Assembly (NCBI RefSeq): GCF_001676725.1
Contig: NZ_CP016172.1
Location: forward strand, 1,240,001 to 1,304,000
Origin: Bordetella flabilis
Lineage (GTDB): Bacteria > Pseudomonadota > Gammaproteobacteria > Burkholderiales > Burkholderiaceae_B
Direction: 5' to 3'
DNA: 64,000 nucleotides
Positions 35,331 through 45,318 of the stretch are shown one piece after another. Below the pieces are notes generated by a model that saw nothing but the letters and a program-made list of their open reading frames with translations, was not told where the DNA came from and made no database searches. Position 1 is the stretch's first letter; each line of letters begins with the position of its first letter. Both the position numbers and the translations under genes were made by a program.

Positions 35331-36053
35331 CTAAGCGGCCCCGCCGGAGGCGTTCTGGTCCAGGTACCACAGCAGTTCGCCTTCGCAGGACACGCGTCCG
35401 GCTGGCACGGCGGGATCATGGGCGCGGGCCCGTGCGACCGCCGCGCGTTTTTTGTCGCCGGCGGCCAGGAACACCACCGCGGCCGCGCTGCCCAGCACAG
35501 GCAGCGTAAGCGAGATGCGGGGTTCGGGCTTGACGCCCACCACGGCGGCAGTCCACGCCTGGGTTTCCTCGACCTGCGGCGCGCCGGGGAACAGGGAGGC
35601 GGTGTGGCCGTCATCCCCGATACCCAGGAGGTTCACGTCGAACAGCGGCCTCGCCGGGTCCAGCCGCGTTGCGCCGTAGAAATCCTGCAGGGTTTGCGCG
35701 TAGCGCTGGGCGGCGGATTCTGGCGTGCCGTCGGCCGGTATGGGATGCACGTTGGCCGCGGGAATCGGAATGTGGTCGATCAGCGCGTGGCGCGTCATGC
35801 CGTAGTTGCTCTGCGGATCGTCGGGCGCGACGAAGCGCTCGTCGCCCCAGAACAGATGCACGCGCGTCCAGTCGATGCGGCCCGCCCGTGGCGCGGCGGC
35901 CAGCAGTTCGTACAGCGGCTTGGGCGTACTGCCGCCGGACAGGGCCAGCGCGAAGCGTCCCCGGCTGGCGGCGATGCGGTCCACCAGCCAGTCCGCCAGA
36001 TGGGCCACCAGGCTGGCGTCGTCCTCGAAGATGCAGGCGTGTTCGGCGCTCAT
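35331..36053 (-). CDS. pgl: 6-phosphogluconolactonase (DevB type)
   Basis: A 240-residue enzyme that hydrolyses 6-phosphoglucono-lactone to 6-phosphogluconate. Hallmarks: ALALSGGSTPKPLYELLA near residue 38, VHLFWGDERFVAPDDPQSNYGM near residue 70 and LLGIGDDGHTASLFPG near residue 140. It is the last gene of the sugar-phosphate operon; its ATG at 36053 shares one base with the stop of the HAD gene (TGATG). A TTG one codon earlier is possible but the ATG is preferred. Confidence 0.93.
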   Translation of the reverse strand: MSAEHACIFEDDASLVAHLADWLVDRIAASRGRFALALSGGSTPKPLYELLAAAPRAGRIDWTRVHLFWGDERFVAPDDPQSNYGMTRHALIDHIPIPAANVHPIPADGTPESAAQRYAQTLQDFYGATRLDPARPLFDVNLLGIGDDGHTASLFPGAPQVEETQAWTAAVVGVKPEPRISLTLPVLGSAAAVVFLAAGDKKRAAVARARAHDPAVPAGRVSCEGELLWYLDQNASGGAA

Positions 36054-36882
36054 CAATGCACTCCCGGCAGGATATAGCGTTGCACCGCGGCGGCCAGGCC
36101 GTCATCGGCGTTGCTGGTGGTGGTCACCATGGCCCGCGCCTGGACCTCGGGCGCGGCCTGCCCCATCGCGATGGAAAAGCCGGCCCGTTCGAACATCGGT
36201 ACGTCGTTGGCGCCGTCGCCGATCACCGCCGTTTCGGACAGGGGCACGCCAAGGTGGCGCGCCAGCGCCGCCACGGCGTCGCCCTTGTTGGCGCGCGCAT
36301 GGTTGACGTCCAGGTAATAGACCTGCGATCGGACGGCGTGACCGTCGGGTGCGATCAGGGGATTGAGTTCTTTTTCGAGCTGGACGAGTCCGGCGGCATC
36401 CGCGCTGGCGGCGACGATCTTCTCGATGCGGTCCAGGTAGGGCTCGAAGCTGTCGACCACGGTGCCGTCAAAGCCCAGCGTGCGCCGCTCCAGCGGTACA
36501 TAGTGGCCCTCCGGATCGCGCAGCAGCCACAAGTCGTCGGCGAACACCCAGGTCTCGACGGGCCGGCTCAGGAAGAGGTCCAGCGCCGTGCGCGCGTCGC
36601 CGCGCGACAGGGGATGCGATTCGATGACCCGCCCCTGCGCGTCCACGATGGCGCCGCCATTGAAGGCGGCCGTGGGGGTGTCCAGGCGCAGCATGCGTAT
36701 CAGCGGAAGCATGCCGCGTGGCGGCCGGCTGCTGACCAGGGTGAACAGCACGCCGGCCTCGCGCAGGGCCTGGACGGCGGCCAGCGTGGCCGCGCTGATC
36801 TGCTTGTCCGGCCGTACCAGCGTGCCGTCGACATCCGAAACCAGCAGGCGGATGCGGCGCGACGAGCGCGCGTCGCCGTGGG

Positions 36883-36901
<19 letters not shown>
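36053..36901 (-). CDS. Cof-type HAD-IIB phosphatase
   Basis: A 282-residue HAD phosphatase. Motif I is LLVSDVDGTLVRPDKQIS, motif II is FTLVSSRPPRGML, and the closing motif is VIGDGANDVPMFERAGFSIAMG, with a Cof-type cap between. Such enzymes dephosphorylate sugar phosphates or related metabolites. Its place between zwf and pgl, overlapping zwf by 19 bases and pgl by one, suggests a housekeeping role for a pathway side-product, but this is inference. Confidence 0.88.
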
Positions 36902-38420
<1,519 letters not shown>

Positions 38421-38421
<1 letters not shown>

Positions 38422-39398
38422 TACTTTTTCTCCTCGACATGCCCGCCGAAGCCGAAGCGCATGGCCGACAGCAGCTTCTCGCCGAAGGTATGGTCCTGGC
38501 GCGAGCGGAAGCGGGCGAAGAGGGCGCTGGCCAGCACGGGCGCGGGCACGGCCTGTTCGACGGCGGCATCGATGGTCCAGCGGCCTTCGCCGCTGTCCGC
38601 CACTTCACCGGAAAAGCCGGTCAGCTTGGGGTCCTTGGCCAGCGCGATCGCGGTCAGATCCAGCAGCCACGACGACACCACGCTGCCGCGGCGCCAGACT
38701 TCGGCCACGTCCGCCACTTCGATGTTCAGGCGCTCGCCTTCCGGCACCTGCTCGGAACCCTTGGTGCGGAGGATGTCGAAACCTTCGGCATAGGCCTGCA
38801 TCAGGCCATATTCGATGCCGTTGTGGACCATCTTCACGAAATGCCCGGCGCCGGCAGGACCGGCGTGGATGTAGCCGCGTTCGGCACGGTCGTCGCGGCC
38901 TTCGCGGCCCGGCGTGCGCGGGATATCGCCCAGGCCCGGCGCCAGGCAGTCGAACAGCGGATCCAGGTGCCGCACCACGCGGTCCTCGCCGCCGATCATC
39001 ATGCAATAGCCGCGTTCCAGCCCCCAGATGCCGCCCGAGGTCCCGACATCGACGTATTCGATCTTGCGCGCGGCGAGGGCCTTGGCGCGGCGGATGTCGT
39101 CCTTGTACATGGTGTTGCCGCCGTCGATGATGATGTCGCCCGGATCGAGCAGCCCCGCCAGCGTGTCGATCATGTGTTCGGTGACATTGCCGGCCGGCAG
39201 CATCACCCACACGGCGCGCGGCTTGGCCAGTTTCGCGACCAGGGCCTCGACGTTGTCGACGCCGGCGGCGCCCTCGGCCTGCAGTTCCTTCACCTTGTCC
39301 AGGCTGCGGTTGTACACGACGACTTCGTGCTTGCCCCGCATGAGACGACGCGCGATATTGGCGCCCATGCGCCCAAGTCCAATCAATCCGAGTTGCAT
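38421..39398 (-). CDS. gnd: 6-phosphogluconate dehydrogenase, short form
   Basis: A 325-residue enzyme that decarboxylates 6-phosphogluconate to ribulose-5-phosphate. NAD(P) site [17 protein letters not shown], followed by VVYNRSLDK, where the Asn-Arg-Ser favours NADP. Substrate site: [19 protein letters not shown] and [19 protein letters not shown]. It is of the short type (about 325 residues instead of 470 in E. coli). Upstream, an 89-base gap with a strong hairpin separates it from the tal-pgi gene; downstream it overlaps zwf by one base. Confidence 0.94.
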
Positions 39399-39422
39399 AG
39401 GGATTCTCCGCGATAAGCAGGG

Positions 39423-39442
39423 GGCGTGGCGGGCGCCACGCC
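39423..39442 (-). other. Strong hairpin between tal-pgi and gnd
   Basis: GGCGTGGC and GCCACGCC form a perfect 8-bp GC stem around a GGGC loop, 46 bases after the tal-pgi stop and 25 before the gnd ATG. No U-run follows, so a full terminator is unlikely; an mRNA processing or stability element inside the operon is plausible. Confidence 0.5.
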
Positions 39443-39487
39443 GGGGTCAGCTGGAAGTCCTGTCCTGGAAGCCCGATTCCGGGACGT

Positions 39488-42331
39488 TCAATTCAATACT
39501 TGCTTGACGGCTTTGGCCAGGCGGGCCAGCCCGCTTTCCACGTCGCCGCCGCGAATGTGGACGCGCAGGTAGCGGCGTCCGCGTTCGGCCAATACCTGCA
39601 GGTCCCCAAGCGCCTGCGCCGCCTGTACGGTGCCGAAGCTGATCTTGCGGCCGGGCACCTGCAGGTCGTGCGCGGGGTCGGCGGTGATCTGCAGGAAGAC
39701 GCCGCTGTTGGGCCCGCCCTTGTAGGCCTGCCCGGTGGAATGGAGGAAGCGCGGTCCGAAGCCGCCCACCGTGGCGACCTTGCGGCGGTCGCGCAGGGCA
39801 GTGCGCAGGGCGGCCAGCTGCCGTTCGTGGGCGGCATTGCGCGCGATATAGGCCAGCACCGCGGCATAGTCGCCGGGGCGCAGGCGTGCCAGGTGCGCGC
39901 CCACCACGCCTTCGACGGTGCCGTCGCCGGCCAGTGCCGCGTCGCCGAAGAACGCCAGTTCGCCGTCCTCGGCGATGGGCGTCTCGGGAGGCAGCTTGCC
40001 GGTTTTCTCATAGGCATCGGTCAGGGCGCGGGTCTTGACCTTGCTGGCTTCCACGTCCGGCTGATCGAAAGGATCGATGCCGATCACGGCGCCCGCGATG
40101 GCCGTCGCGATTTCCCAGCGGAAGAATTCCTGCCCGATTGCCGTCGCGCGCGGCAGCGTGATGCGTATCACCGGATGTCCCGCCGCCGCCAGGGCCTGGA
40201 CCTTGGCGTCGAGCTGGGTGGTGTCGTCGGTCGCGCAGCGGACGTAGGCAAAGACGCGATCCTGGCCGTAGACGTCCGGCGCCCCGATGGGTTCGAGGTC
40301 CACCGGCACGATGCCCTTGCCCTGCTTGCCGGTGGACTCCGCCAGCAGTTGCTCCAGCCACGAACCGATGCTGGCGACGGTGGGGGAAGCAAAAACCGTC
40401 ACCTTGTCGCGGCCGGCCTTGGCGGCTTCGCCCAGTATGGCGCCCAGGCGCAGGCCCGGGTTGATGGCCGGCGGCGAGCTGGGGCCGCAGGCGCGCACCA
40501 TGGGCTGGGTGCCATCCATGAAGTGCGCCACGTTGTGGCCCATGACGCCCAGCGGCACCATGCCGAACACGGACAGCACCGAATAGCGGCCGCCGATGGT
40601 GGGGTCGCCATGGAAGATGGCGCGGTAGCCGGCCTGTTGCGCGGCCGCTTCCAGCTTGGAGCCGGGGTCGGTAATGGCGACGAAATGGCTGCCGGCCTGC
40701 TCCGCGCCCAGCGCCGCCACCGCGGCGGCATGGAAATACGCATTGAGGATTTCCGGTTCCAGCGTCGAGCCGGATTTGCTCGAGACGATGAACAGGGTGC
40801 GCGCGATGTCGATGCCGCGCTCCACGGCGCAGATTTCGTCCGGGCTGGTGGAGTCCAGCGCATGCAGCGCCAGTCCCTGGCCGGCCTCGCCCAGCGTCTG
40901 CCCCAGGACTTCCGGGCCCAGGCTGGAGCCGCCCATGCCCAGCAGGACCGCGTGCGCGTACCGCTCGGCTTGCAGGTCGCGGGCCAGCGCGGCGATGGCG
41001 TCCGCGTCGATTTGCCGGCCCTGCCCGGCGGCCAGCCAGCCGACCCAGCGATCTTCCTGCTGGCCGGTCCACAGCGTGGCGTCGCCCTGCCACACGCGCC
41101 GTGCCCAGCCGTCGACGCGCGCACGATCGAGCGTGCGTTCCACCGCTTCGCTCAAGGCGGCGGGCAGTTCGTACGCCGCGCCGTTGATGCGATCACCCAG
41201 ATAAGCCAGCCGTTTGGCGCCCACCGCGCCCAGCAGGGCGTCGAAGGCGTCGCTGAATTGCCGCGTGCCGTCCTCGACCAGTTCGCGCGTGACGGCGTCC
41301 AGGTCCAGGCCCAGGCGTTCGGCGTCATCCAGCACACGCCGCGCCGCGTCGATATCGGCGGTCAGCGAGGCCTTCACCTTGCCGCCGTCGCGGAAGGCGT
41401 CCATGGTGCCGGCGGGCATGGTGTTGACCGTGTCGGGCCCGATCAGCTCGTCGATGTACAGCGTGGGCGGATAGGCCGGGTTCTTGGTGCCGGTGGACGC
41501 CCACAGCAGGCGCTGCGGCTGCGCGCCGCGCTGGGCCAGGGCTTTCCAGCGCTCCTCGCCGATCAGCGCCAGGTAGTCCTGGTAAGCCAGTTTGGCGTTG
41601 GCGATCGCGACCTTGCCCTTGAGCGCGCTGAGCGCGCCGCTGTCCGCGCCGGGGCGCTGCAAGGCATCGTCGATCTTCTTGTCGATGCGCGTGTCGATAC
41701 GGCTGACGAAAAAGCTGGCCACGCTGGCCAGGCGGTCGACGGGCTTGCCGGCGCGCACCCGGGCCTCGAGCCCGTCGATGTACGCCAGCGCGACTTCCCG
41801 GTACGCCTGGCGCGAGAAGAGCAGCGTGACGTTGACGTTGATGCCTTCCTCGATCAGTTGGCGTATCGCCGGCACGCCGGCCGGCGTGCCGGGCACCTTG
41901 ATCATCAGGTTGGGGCGGTCCACCGCCTGCCACAGCCGGCGCGCTTCCGCCAGCGTGCCCTCGGTGTCGTAGGCCAGGTAGGGCGAGACCTCCAGGCTGA
42001 CGTAGCCATCCTTGCCCTGCAGGCGGTCGTACACCGGGCGCAGCGCATCGGCGGCGGTCCGGATGTCGTGCACGGCCAGGCGCTCGTACACATCGCCGGG
42101 CTCGGCATCCGCCTGATACAGGATGGCGTGCAGTTGTTCGTCATAGACCTCGCCGTGGCCCATCGCCTTTTCGAAGATGGACGGGTTCGAGGTGACGCCG
42201 GTCAGGCTGTCTTCGCGCACCAGCTTGTCCAGCCCGCCCGCGGCCAGAAATTCGCGGCTGAGGAAGTCGAGCCATATTGCCTGGCCGGCTTCGGCTAGCC
42301 GTCCCAGGGGGTTTTTCGCGGTCTGGTTCAT
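39488..42331 (-). CDS. Bifunctional transaldolase / glucose-6-phosphate isomerase
   Basis: A 947-residue fusion. Residues 1-370 are transaldolase (VTSNPSIFEKAM, Schiff-base Lys in LMIKVPGTPAG, FVSRIDTRIDKKID, LWASTGTKNPAYPPTLY). Residues about 430-900 are phosphoglucose isomerase of the short, transaldolase-linked type (GMGGSSLGPEVLGQ, FIVSSKSGSTLEPEILNAYF, AITDPGSKLE). It links non-oxidative pentose phosphate reactions with fructose/glucose-6-phosphate interconversion in one protein; such tal-pgi fusions are known in several bacteria. AGGAGCACCC precedes the ATG, which overlaps the transketolase stop by 4 bases. Confidence 0.94.
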   Translation of the reverse strand: MNQTAKNPLGRLAEAGQAIWLDFLSREFLAAGGLDKLVREDSLTGVTSNPSIFEKAMGHGEVYDEQLHAILYQADAEPGDVYERLAVHDIRTAADALRPVYDRLQGKDGYVSLEVSPYLAYDTEGTLAEARRLWQAVDRPNLMIKVPGTPAGVPAIRQLIEEGINVNVTLLFSRQAYREVALAYIDGLEARVRAGKPVDRLASVASFFVSRIDTRIDKKIDDALQRPGADSGALSALKGKVAIANAKLAYQDYLALIGEERWKALAQRGAQPQRLLWASTGTKNPAYPPTLYIDELIGPDTVNTMPAGTMDAFRDGGKVKASLTADIDAARRVLDDAERLGLDLDAVTRELVEDGTRQFSDAFDALLGAVGAKRLAYLGDRINGAAYELPAALSEAVERTLDRARVDGWARRVWQGDATLWTGQQEDRWVGWLAAGQGRQIDADAIAALARDLQAERYAHAVLLGMGGSSLGPEVLGQTLGEAGQGLALHALDSTSPDEICAVERGIDIARTLFIVSSKSGSTLEPEILNAYFHAAAVAALGAEQAGSHFVAITDPGSKLEAAAQQAGYRAIFHGDPTIGGRYSVLSVFGMVPLGVMGHNVAHFMDGTQPMVRACGPSSPPAINPGLRLGAILGEAAKAGRDKVTVFASPTVASIGSWLEQLLAESTGKQGKGIVPVDLEPIGAPDVYGQDRVFAYVRCATDDTTQLDAKVQALAAAGHPVIRITLPRATAIGQEFFRWEIATAIAGAVIGIDPFDQPDVEASKVKTRALTDAYEKTGKLPPETPIAEDGELAFFGDAALAGDGTVEGVVGAHLARLRPGDYAAVLAYIARNAAHERQLAALRTALRDRRKVATVGGFGPRFLHSTGQAYKGGPNSGVFLQITADPAHDLQVPGRKISFGTVQAAQALGDLQVLAERGRRYLRVHIRGGDVESGLARLAKAVKQVLN

Positions 42332-44427
42332 TGGGTGCTCCTGTTTTTCTGCGCCTGTTCGCGCGCGACGCGAACGACATTGTCTACCGTGAATCCGAAT
42401 TTCGCTTGAAGCTTGGCGATGGGGGCCGACGCACCGAAGGTGTGCATGACGATTTTTGCGCCCGTCGCGCCCACATAGCGTTCCCAGCCCAGCGGGCCGG
42501 CCTGTTCCACCGCCACGCGACCGCCCACATCGGGCGGCAGTACGCTATCGCGATAGGCCTGGTCCTGTTCCTCGAACAGATCCCAGCTGGGCATGGATAC
42601 CACGCGCGCCGCGATGCCCTCCGCCCGCAGCTGGTCGTAGGCTTGCAGGCACAGGGCCACTTCGGTGCCGGTGGCGATCAGGATGACCTGCGGCCGTTCG
42701 GGCGCGCAGTCGGCCAGGACGTAGGCGCCCCGCTCCAGTCCCGCTGCGCTCGCATAGCGCGTGCGGTCCAGCGTCGGCACGGGTTGGCGCGACAGCACCA
42801 GCGCGGTCGGGTGGTTCGTCTGCTTCAGCGCGACCTTCCATGCCTGCACGGTCTCGTTGGCATCGCAAGGCCGCAGCACCCGCATGCCCGGTATGCCGCG
42901 CAACTGCGCCAGTTGCTCGACCGGCTGGTGCGTGGGGCCGTCTTCGCCCAGGCCGATGGAGTCGTGGGTGAACACGAAGATCACCGGCAGCTCCATCAGC
43001 GCGGCCAGCCGGATCGGCGGCTTCATGTAGTCGCTGAAAATCAGGAATGTCGCGGTGTAGGGCCGCACGTGCGAAAGCGCCATGCCGTTGGCGATGGCCC
43101 CCATTGCGTGCTCGCGCACGCCGAAGTGCAGGTTGCGGCCGCCGTAGTTGTCGCGCTGGAAGCTGCCGGCGCCGTCGAAGGTCAGGTTGGTCTTGGTGGA
43201 GGGAGCGAGGTCGGCCGCGCCGCCCACCAGCAAGGGAATGTGCTTCGCGTAGGCGTTCAGGGCCTTGCCGCCCGACTCGCGCGTGGCCATGCCCTTAGGA
43301 TCGGCGGGAAAGACAGGCGCGTCCTGATCCCAGCCTTCGGGCATCTGGCCTTGCCGCATCCGGCGCAATTCCTCGGCCACGGCCGGCTCGCCGGCCGCCA
43401 GCCGGGACAGCGTTTCCTGCCATTGCTGGTACGCCGGGGCGCCACGCGCGGCCATGCCGTCCCGCAGGCGGTAGCGGACCTCATCGGGAACGCGGAAGAA
43501 GGCGTCATCGGGCCAGCCGTAGGCCTGCTTGGTCAGCCGCACTTCGTCGTCGCCCAGCGGCTCGCCGTGGGCCGCGGCGGTGTTGTGCTTGTTCGGGGAA
43601 CCGAAGCCGATCACGCTGTCGACGACGATGAGCGTGGGCCGGTCCTGGGTCGCCTGGAACTGGCGCAGGGCCGCCGCCAATGCCATGCGGTCGTTCGCAT
43701 CGCTGACGCGCAAGGTGTTCCAGCCATAGGCGGCGAAGCGGGCGGCGACATCCTCGCTGAAGGCCAGATCGGTATGGCCCTCGATGCTGATGGTGTTGTT
43801 GTCGTAGATCCAGCAGAGGTTGGACAGACCCAGGTGGCCGGCCAGCGATGCCGCCTCGCCCGATACGCCCTCCATCATGTCGCCGTCACCGCAGATGACA
43901 TAGACGTTGTAGTCGAACAGGTCCAGGCCCGGGCGGTTGTAGCGCTGCGCCAGGTGCCGCTGCGCCATCGCCATCCCCACGCTGTTGGCGCAACCCTGGC
44001 CCAGCGGGCCGGTGGTCGTTTCCACACCGGTGGTCATGCGGTATTCGGGATGTCCGGGGGTCTTCGAGTCGAGCTGGCGGAATTGCTTGATATCTTCCAG
44101 GCTGACGGCCGGCTGACCGCTGGGCTTGCCGTCCGCGTCGATCTCCACCACATCGGCCAGGTGCAGCAGTCCGTACAGCAGCATGGAGGCGTGGCCGGCG
44201 GAAAGGATGAAGCGGTCGCGGTTGGGCCAGTCGGGATGGGCAGGGTCGTAGCGCAGGAAATCGCGCCACAGTGTGTAGCCGACAGGGGCCAGGGCCATCG
44301 GCGTGCCGGGGTGGCCGGACTTGGCCTTTTGCACCGCGTCCATGGCCAGGGTACGCAGCGTATCGATGCACAGCAGGTCCAGGCGTTCGTCGTCTTGCGG
44401 GGAGCCGGGGGGCGATAAGGTATTCAT
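42328..44427 (-). CDS. tkt: Transketolase
   Basis: A 699-residue thiamine-diphosphate enzyme moving two-carbon units between sugar phosphates. GHPGTPMALAPVGYTLW near residue 40, the ThDP/Mg motif GDGDMMEGVSGEAASLAGH near residue 155, NNTISIEG, and EDGPTHQPVEQLAQLR in the pyrimidine-binding domain are all standard. ATG 44427, after AGAGAGG, is chosen; another ATG six codons upstream is possible. It lies 72 bases after the polyphosphate glucokinase gene and overlaps tal-pgi. Confidence 0.96.
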   Translation of the reverse strand: MNTLSPPGSPQDDERLDLLCIDTLRTLAMDAVQKAKSGHPGTPMALAPVGYTLWRDFLRYDPAHPDWPNRDRFILSAGHASMLLYGLLHLADVVEIDADGKPSGQPAVSLEDIKQFRQLDSKTPGHPEYRMTTGVETTTGPLGQGCANSVGMAMAQRHLAQRYNRPGLDLFDYNVYVICGDGDMMEGVSGEAASLAGHLGLSNLCWIYDNNTISIEGHTDLAFSEDVAARFAAYGWNTLRVSDANDRMALAAALRQFQATQDRPTLIVVDSVIGFGSPNKHNTAAAHGEPLGDDEVRLTKQAYGWPDDAFFRVPDEVRYRLRDGMAARGAPAYQQWQETLSRLAAGEPAVAEELRRMRQGQMPEGWDQDAPVFPADPKGMATRESGGKALNAYAKHIPLLVGGAADLAPSTKTNLTFDGAGSFQRDNYGGRNLHFGVREHAMGAIANGMALSHVRPYTATFLIFSDYMKPPIRLAALMELPVIFVFTHDSIGLGEDGPTHQPVEQLAQLRGIPGMRVLRPCDANETVQAWKVALKQTNHPTALVLSRQPVPTLDRTRYASAAGLERGAYVLADCAPERPQVILIATGTEVALCLQAYDQLRAEGIAARVVSMPSWDLFEEQDQAYRDSVLPPDVGGRVAVEQAGPLGWERYVGATGAKIVMHTFGASAPIAKLQAKFGFTVDNVVRVAREQAQKNRSTQ

Positions 44428-44499
44428 GTGACCTCTCTCTGGCATAAACGCAGATGAATTGGCGCTCGCCGCAAACACCATGCCCGCGGCACGGGCGTG

Positions 44500-45210
44500 T
44501 CAGCGGCGGCGGGGTTCGCGCCACAGGGCGGCGCCGCCCTGCAACCCGGCGTCGTTGGAGCCGATGGCGATATGACCGTCGGAGGGCACCTCCAGGCGGG
44601 CGGCATTGCCGCCACCAACGAAGATGCGATCGGGCGTGAACAGCATATCCACCAGTTCGAGCGCCCGATGCACCCGCCGGTTCCATTGTTTTTTGCCGAC
44701 GGTCTTGCGCGCCGCCTCGCCGAGGTATTCGTCGTAGGTCTTGTTCTTGTGGATAGGGTGGTGCGCCAGCTCCATGTGCGGCATCAGTTCGCCCTCGCGA
44801 AACAGCGCCGTGCCGACGCCGGTGCCCAGCGTCATCACGAACTCCAGTCCGCGGCCGGAGATCAAGGCCAGTCCCTGCATATCCGCGTCGTTCAGCACCC
44901 GCGTCGGCAGCCCGCCGAAGGCGCGCGATATGGCGGGGCCCAGCGAGAACCTGGCCCACAGGCTGGTATCGAGGTTGGGCGCCGTCAGGACGCGGCCGTC
45001 CCGCACCACGCCGGGAAAGCCGACCGAGATCCGGTCGAAGGGTGGGAGATCCGCCGTCATGCTTTTGACGGTGGCCAGAAGGACTTTGGGGGGGCAGGGG
45101 TGCGGCGTCGGCACGCGCACGCGCTCGACCAGCATGCGTCCACGTTCATTGACGACGGTGGCCTTGAGGCCGGTGCCTCCGATGTCGATGGCCAGTATGC
45201 CGGGCTTCAT
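44500..45210 (-). CDS. ppgK: Polyphosphate glucokinase (ROK/PPGK type)
   Basis: A 236-residue sugar kinase. The phosphate motif is AIDIGGTGLKATVV, with SVGFPGVV, the catalytic Asp in VLNDADMQGLA, and TLGTGVGTALF. ELAHHPIHKNKTYDEYLG and VGKKQWNRRV are the polyP-glucokinase hallmarks (in place of the ROK zinc motif). It should phosphorylate glucose using polyphosphate and perhaps ATP. It is the first gene of the sugar-phosphate operon, feeding glucose-6-phosphate to zwf and PGI. ATG 45210 has AGGAGCACCC upstream, almost the same leader sequence as tal-pgi. Confidence 0.88.
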   Translation of the reverse strand: MKPGILAIDIGGTGLKATVVNERGRMLVERVRVPTPHPCPPKVLLATVKSMTADLPPFDRISVGFPGVVRDGRVLTAPNLDTSLWARFSLGPAISRAFGGLPTRVLNDADMQGLALISGRGLEFVMTLGTGVGTALFREGELMPHMELAHHPIHKNKTYDEYLGEAARKTVGKKQWNRRVHRALELVDMLFTPDRIFVGGGNAARLEVPSDGHIAIGSNDAGLQGGAALWREPRRR

Positions 45211-45298
45211 GCGTTGGGTGCTCCTCGCGACAGCGGCGCTGCCGGGGGTCCGGCAGCTCCGCAGTAAGGTACACCAATAAGCGCGCGAAATGGTATCC

Positions 45299-45312
45299 GG
45301 GCCATCGGGCCC
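45299..45312. terminator. Short GC hairpin after the CoA ligase gene
   Basis: GGGCC and GGCCC pair around an ATCG loop seven bases past the CoA ligase stop (minus strand). The stem is short and no U-run follows, so this is only a weak candidate terminator separating the CoA ligase operon from ppgK. Confidence 0.25.
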
Positions 45313-45318
45313 TGCGTA

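Noticed and set aside
39500..42298. A 930-codon plus-strand open frame opposite the tal-pgi gene
   Set aside because: Antisense to a clear two-domain enzyme, with no recognisable motif; a composition artefact.
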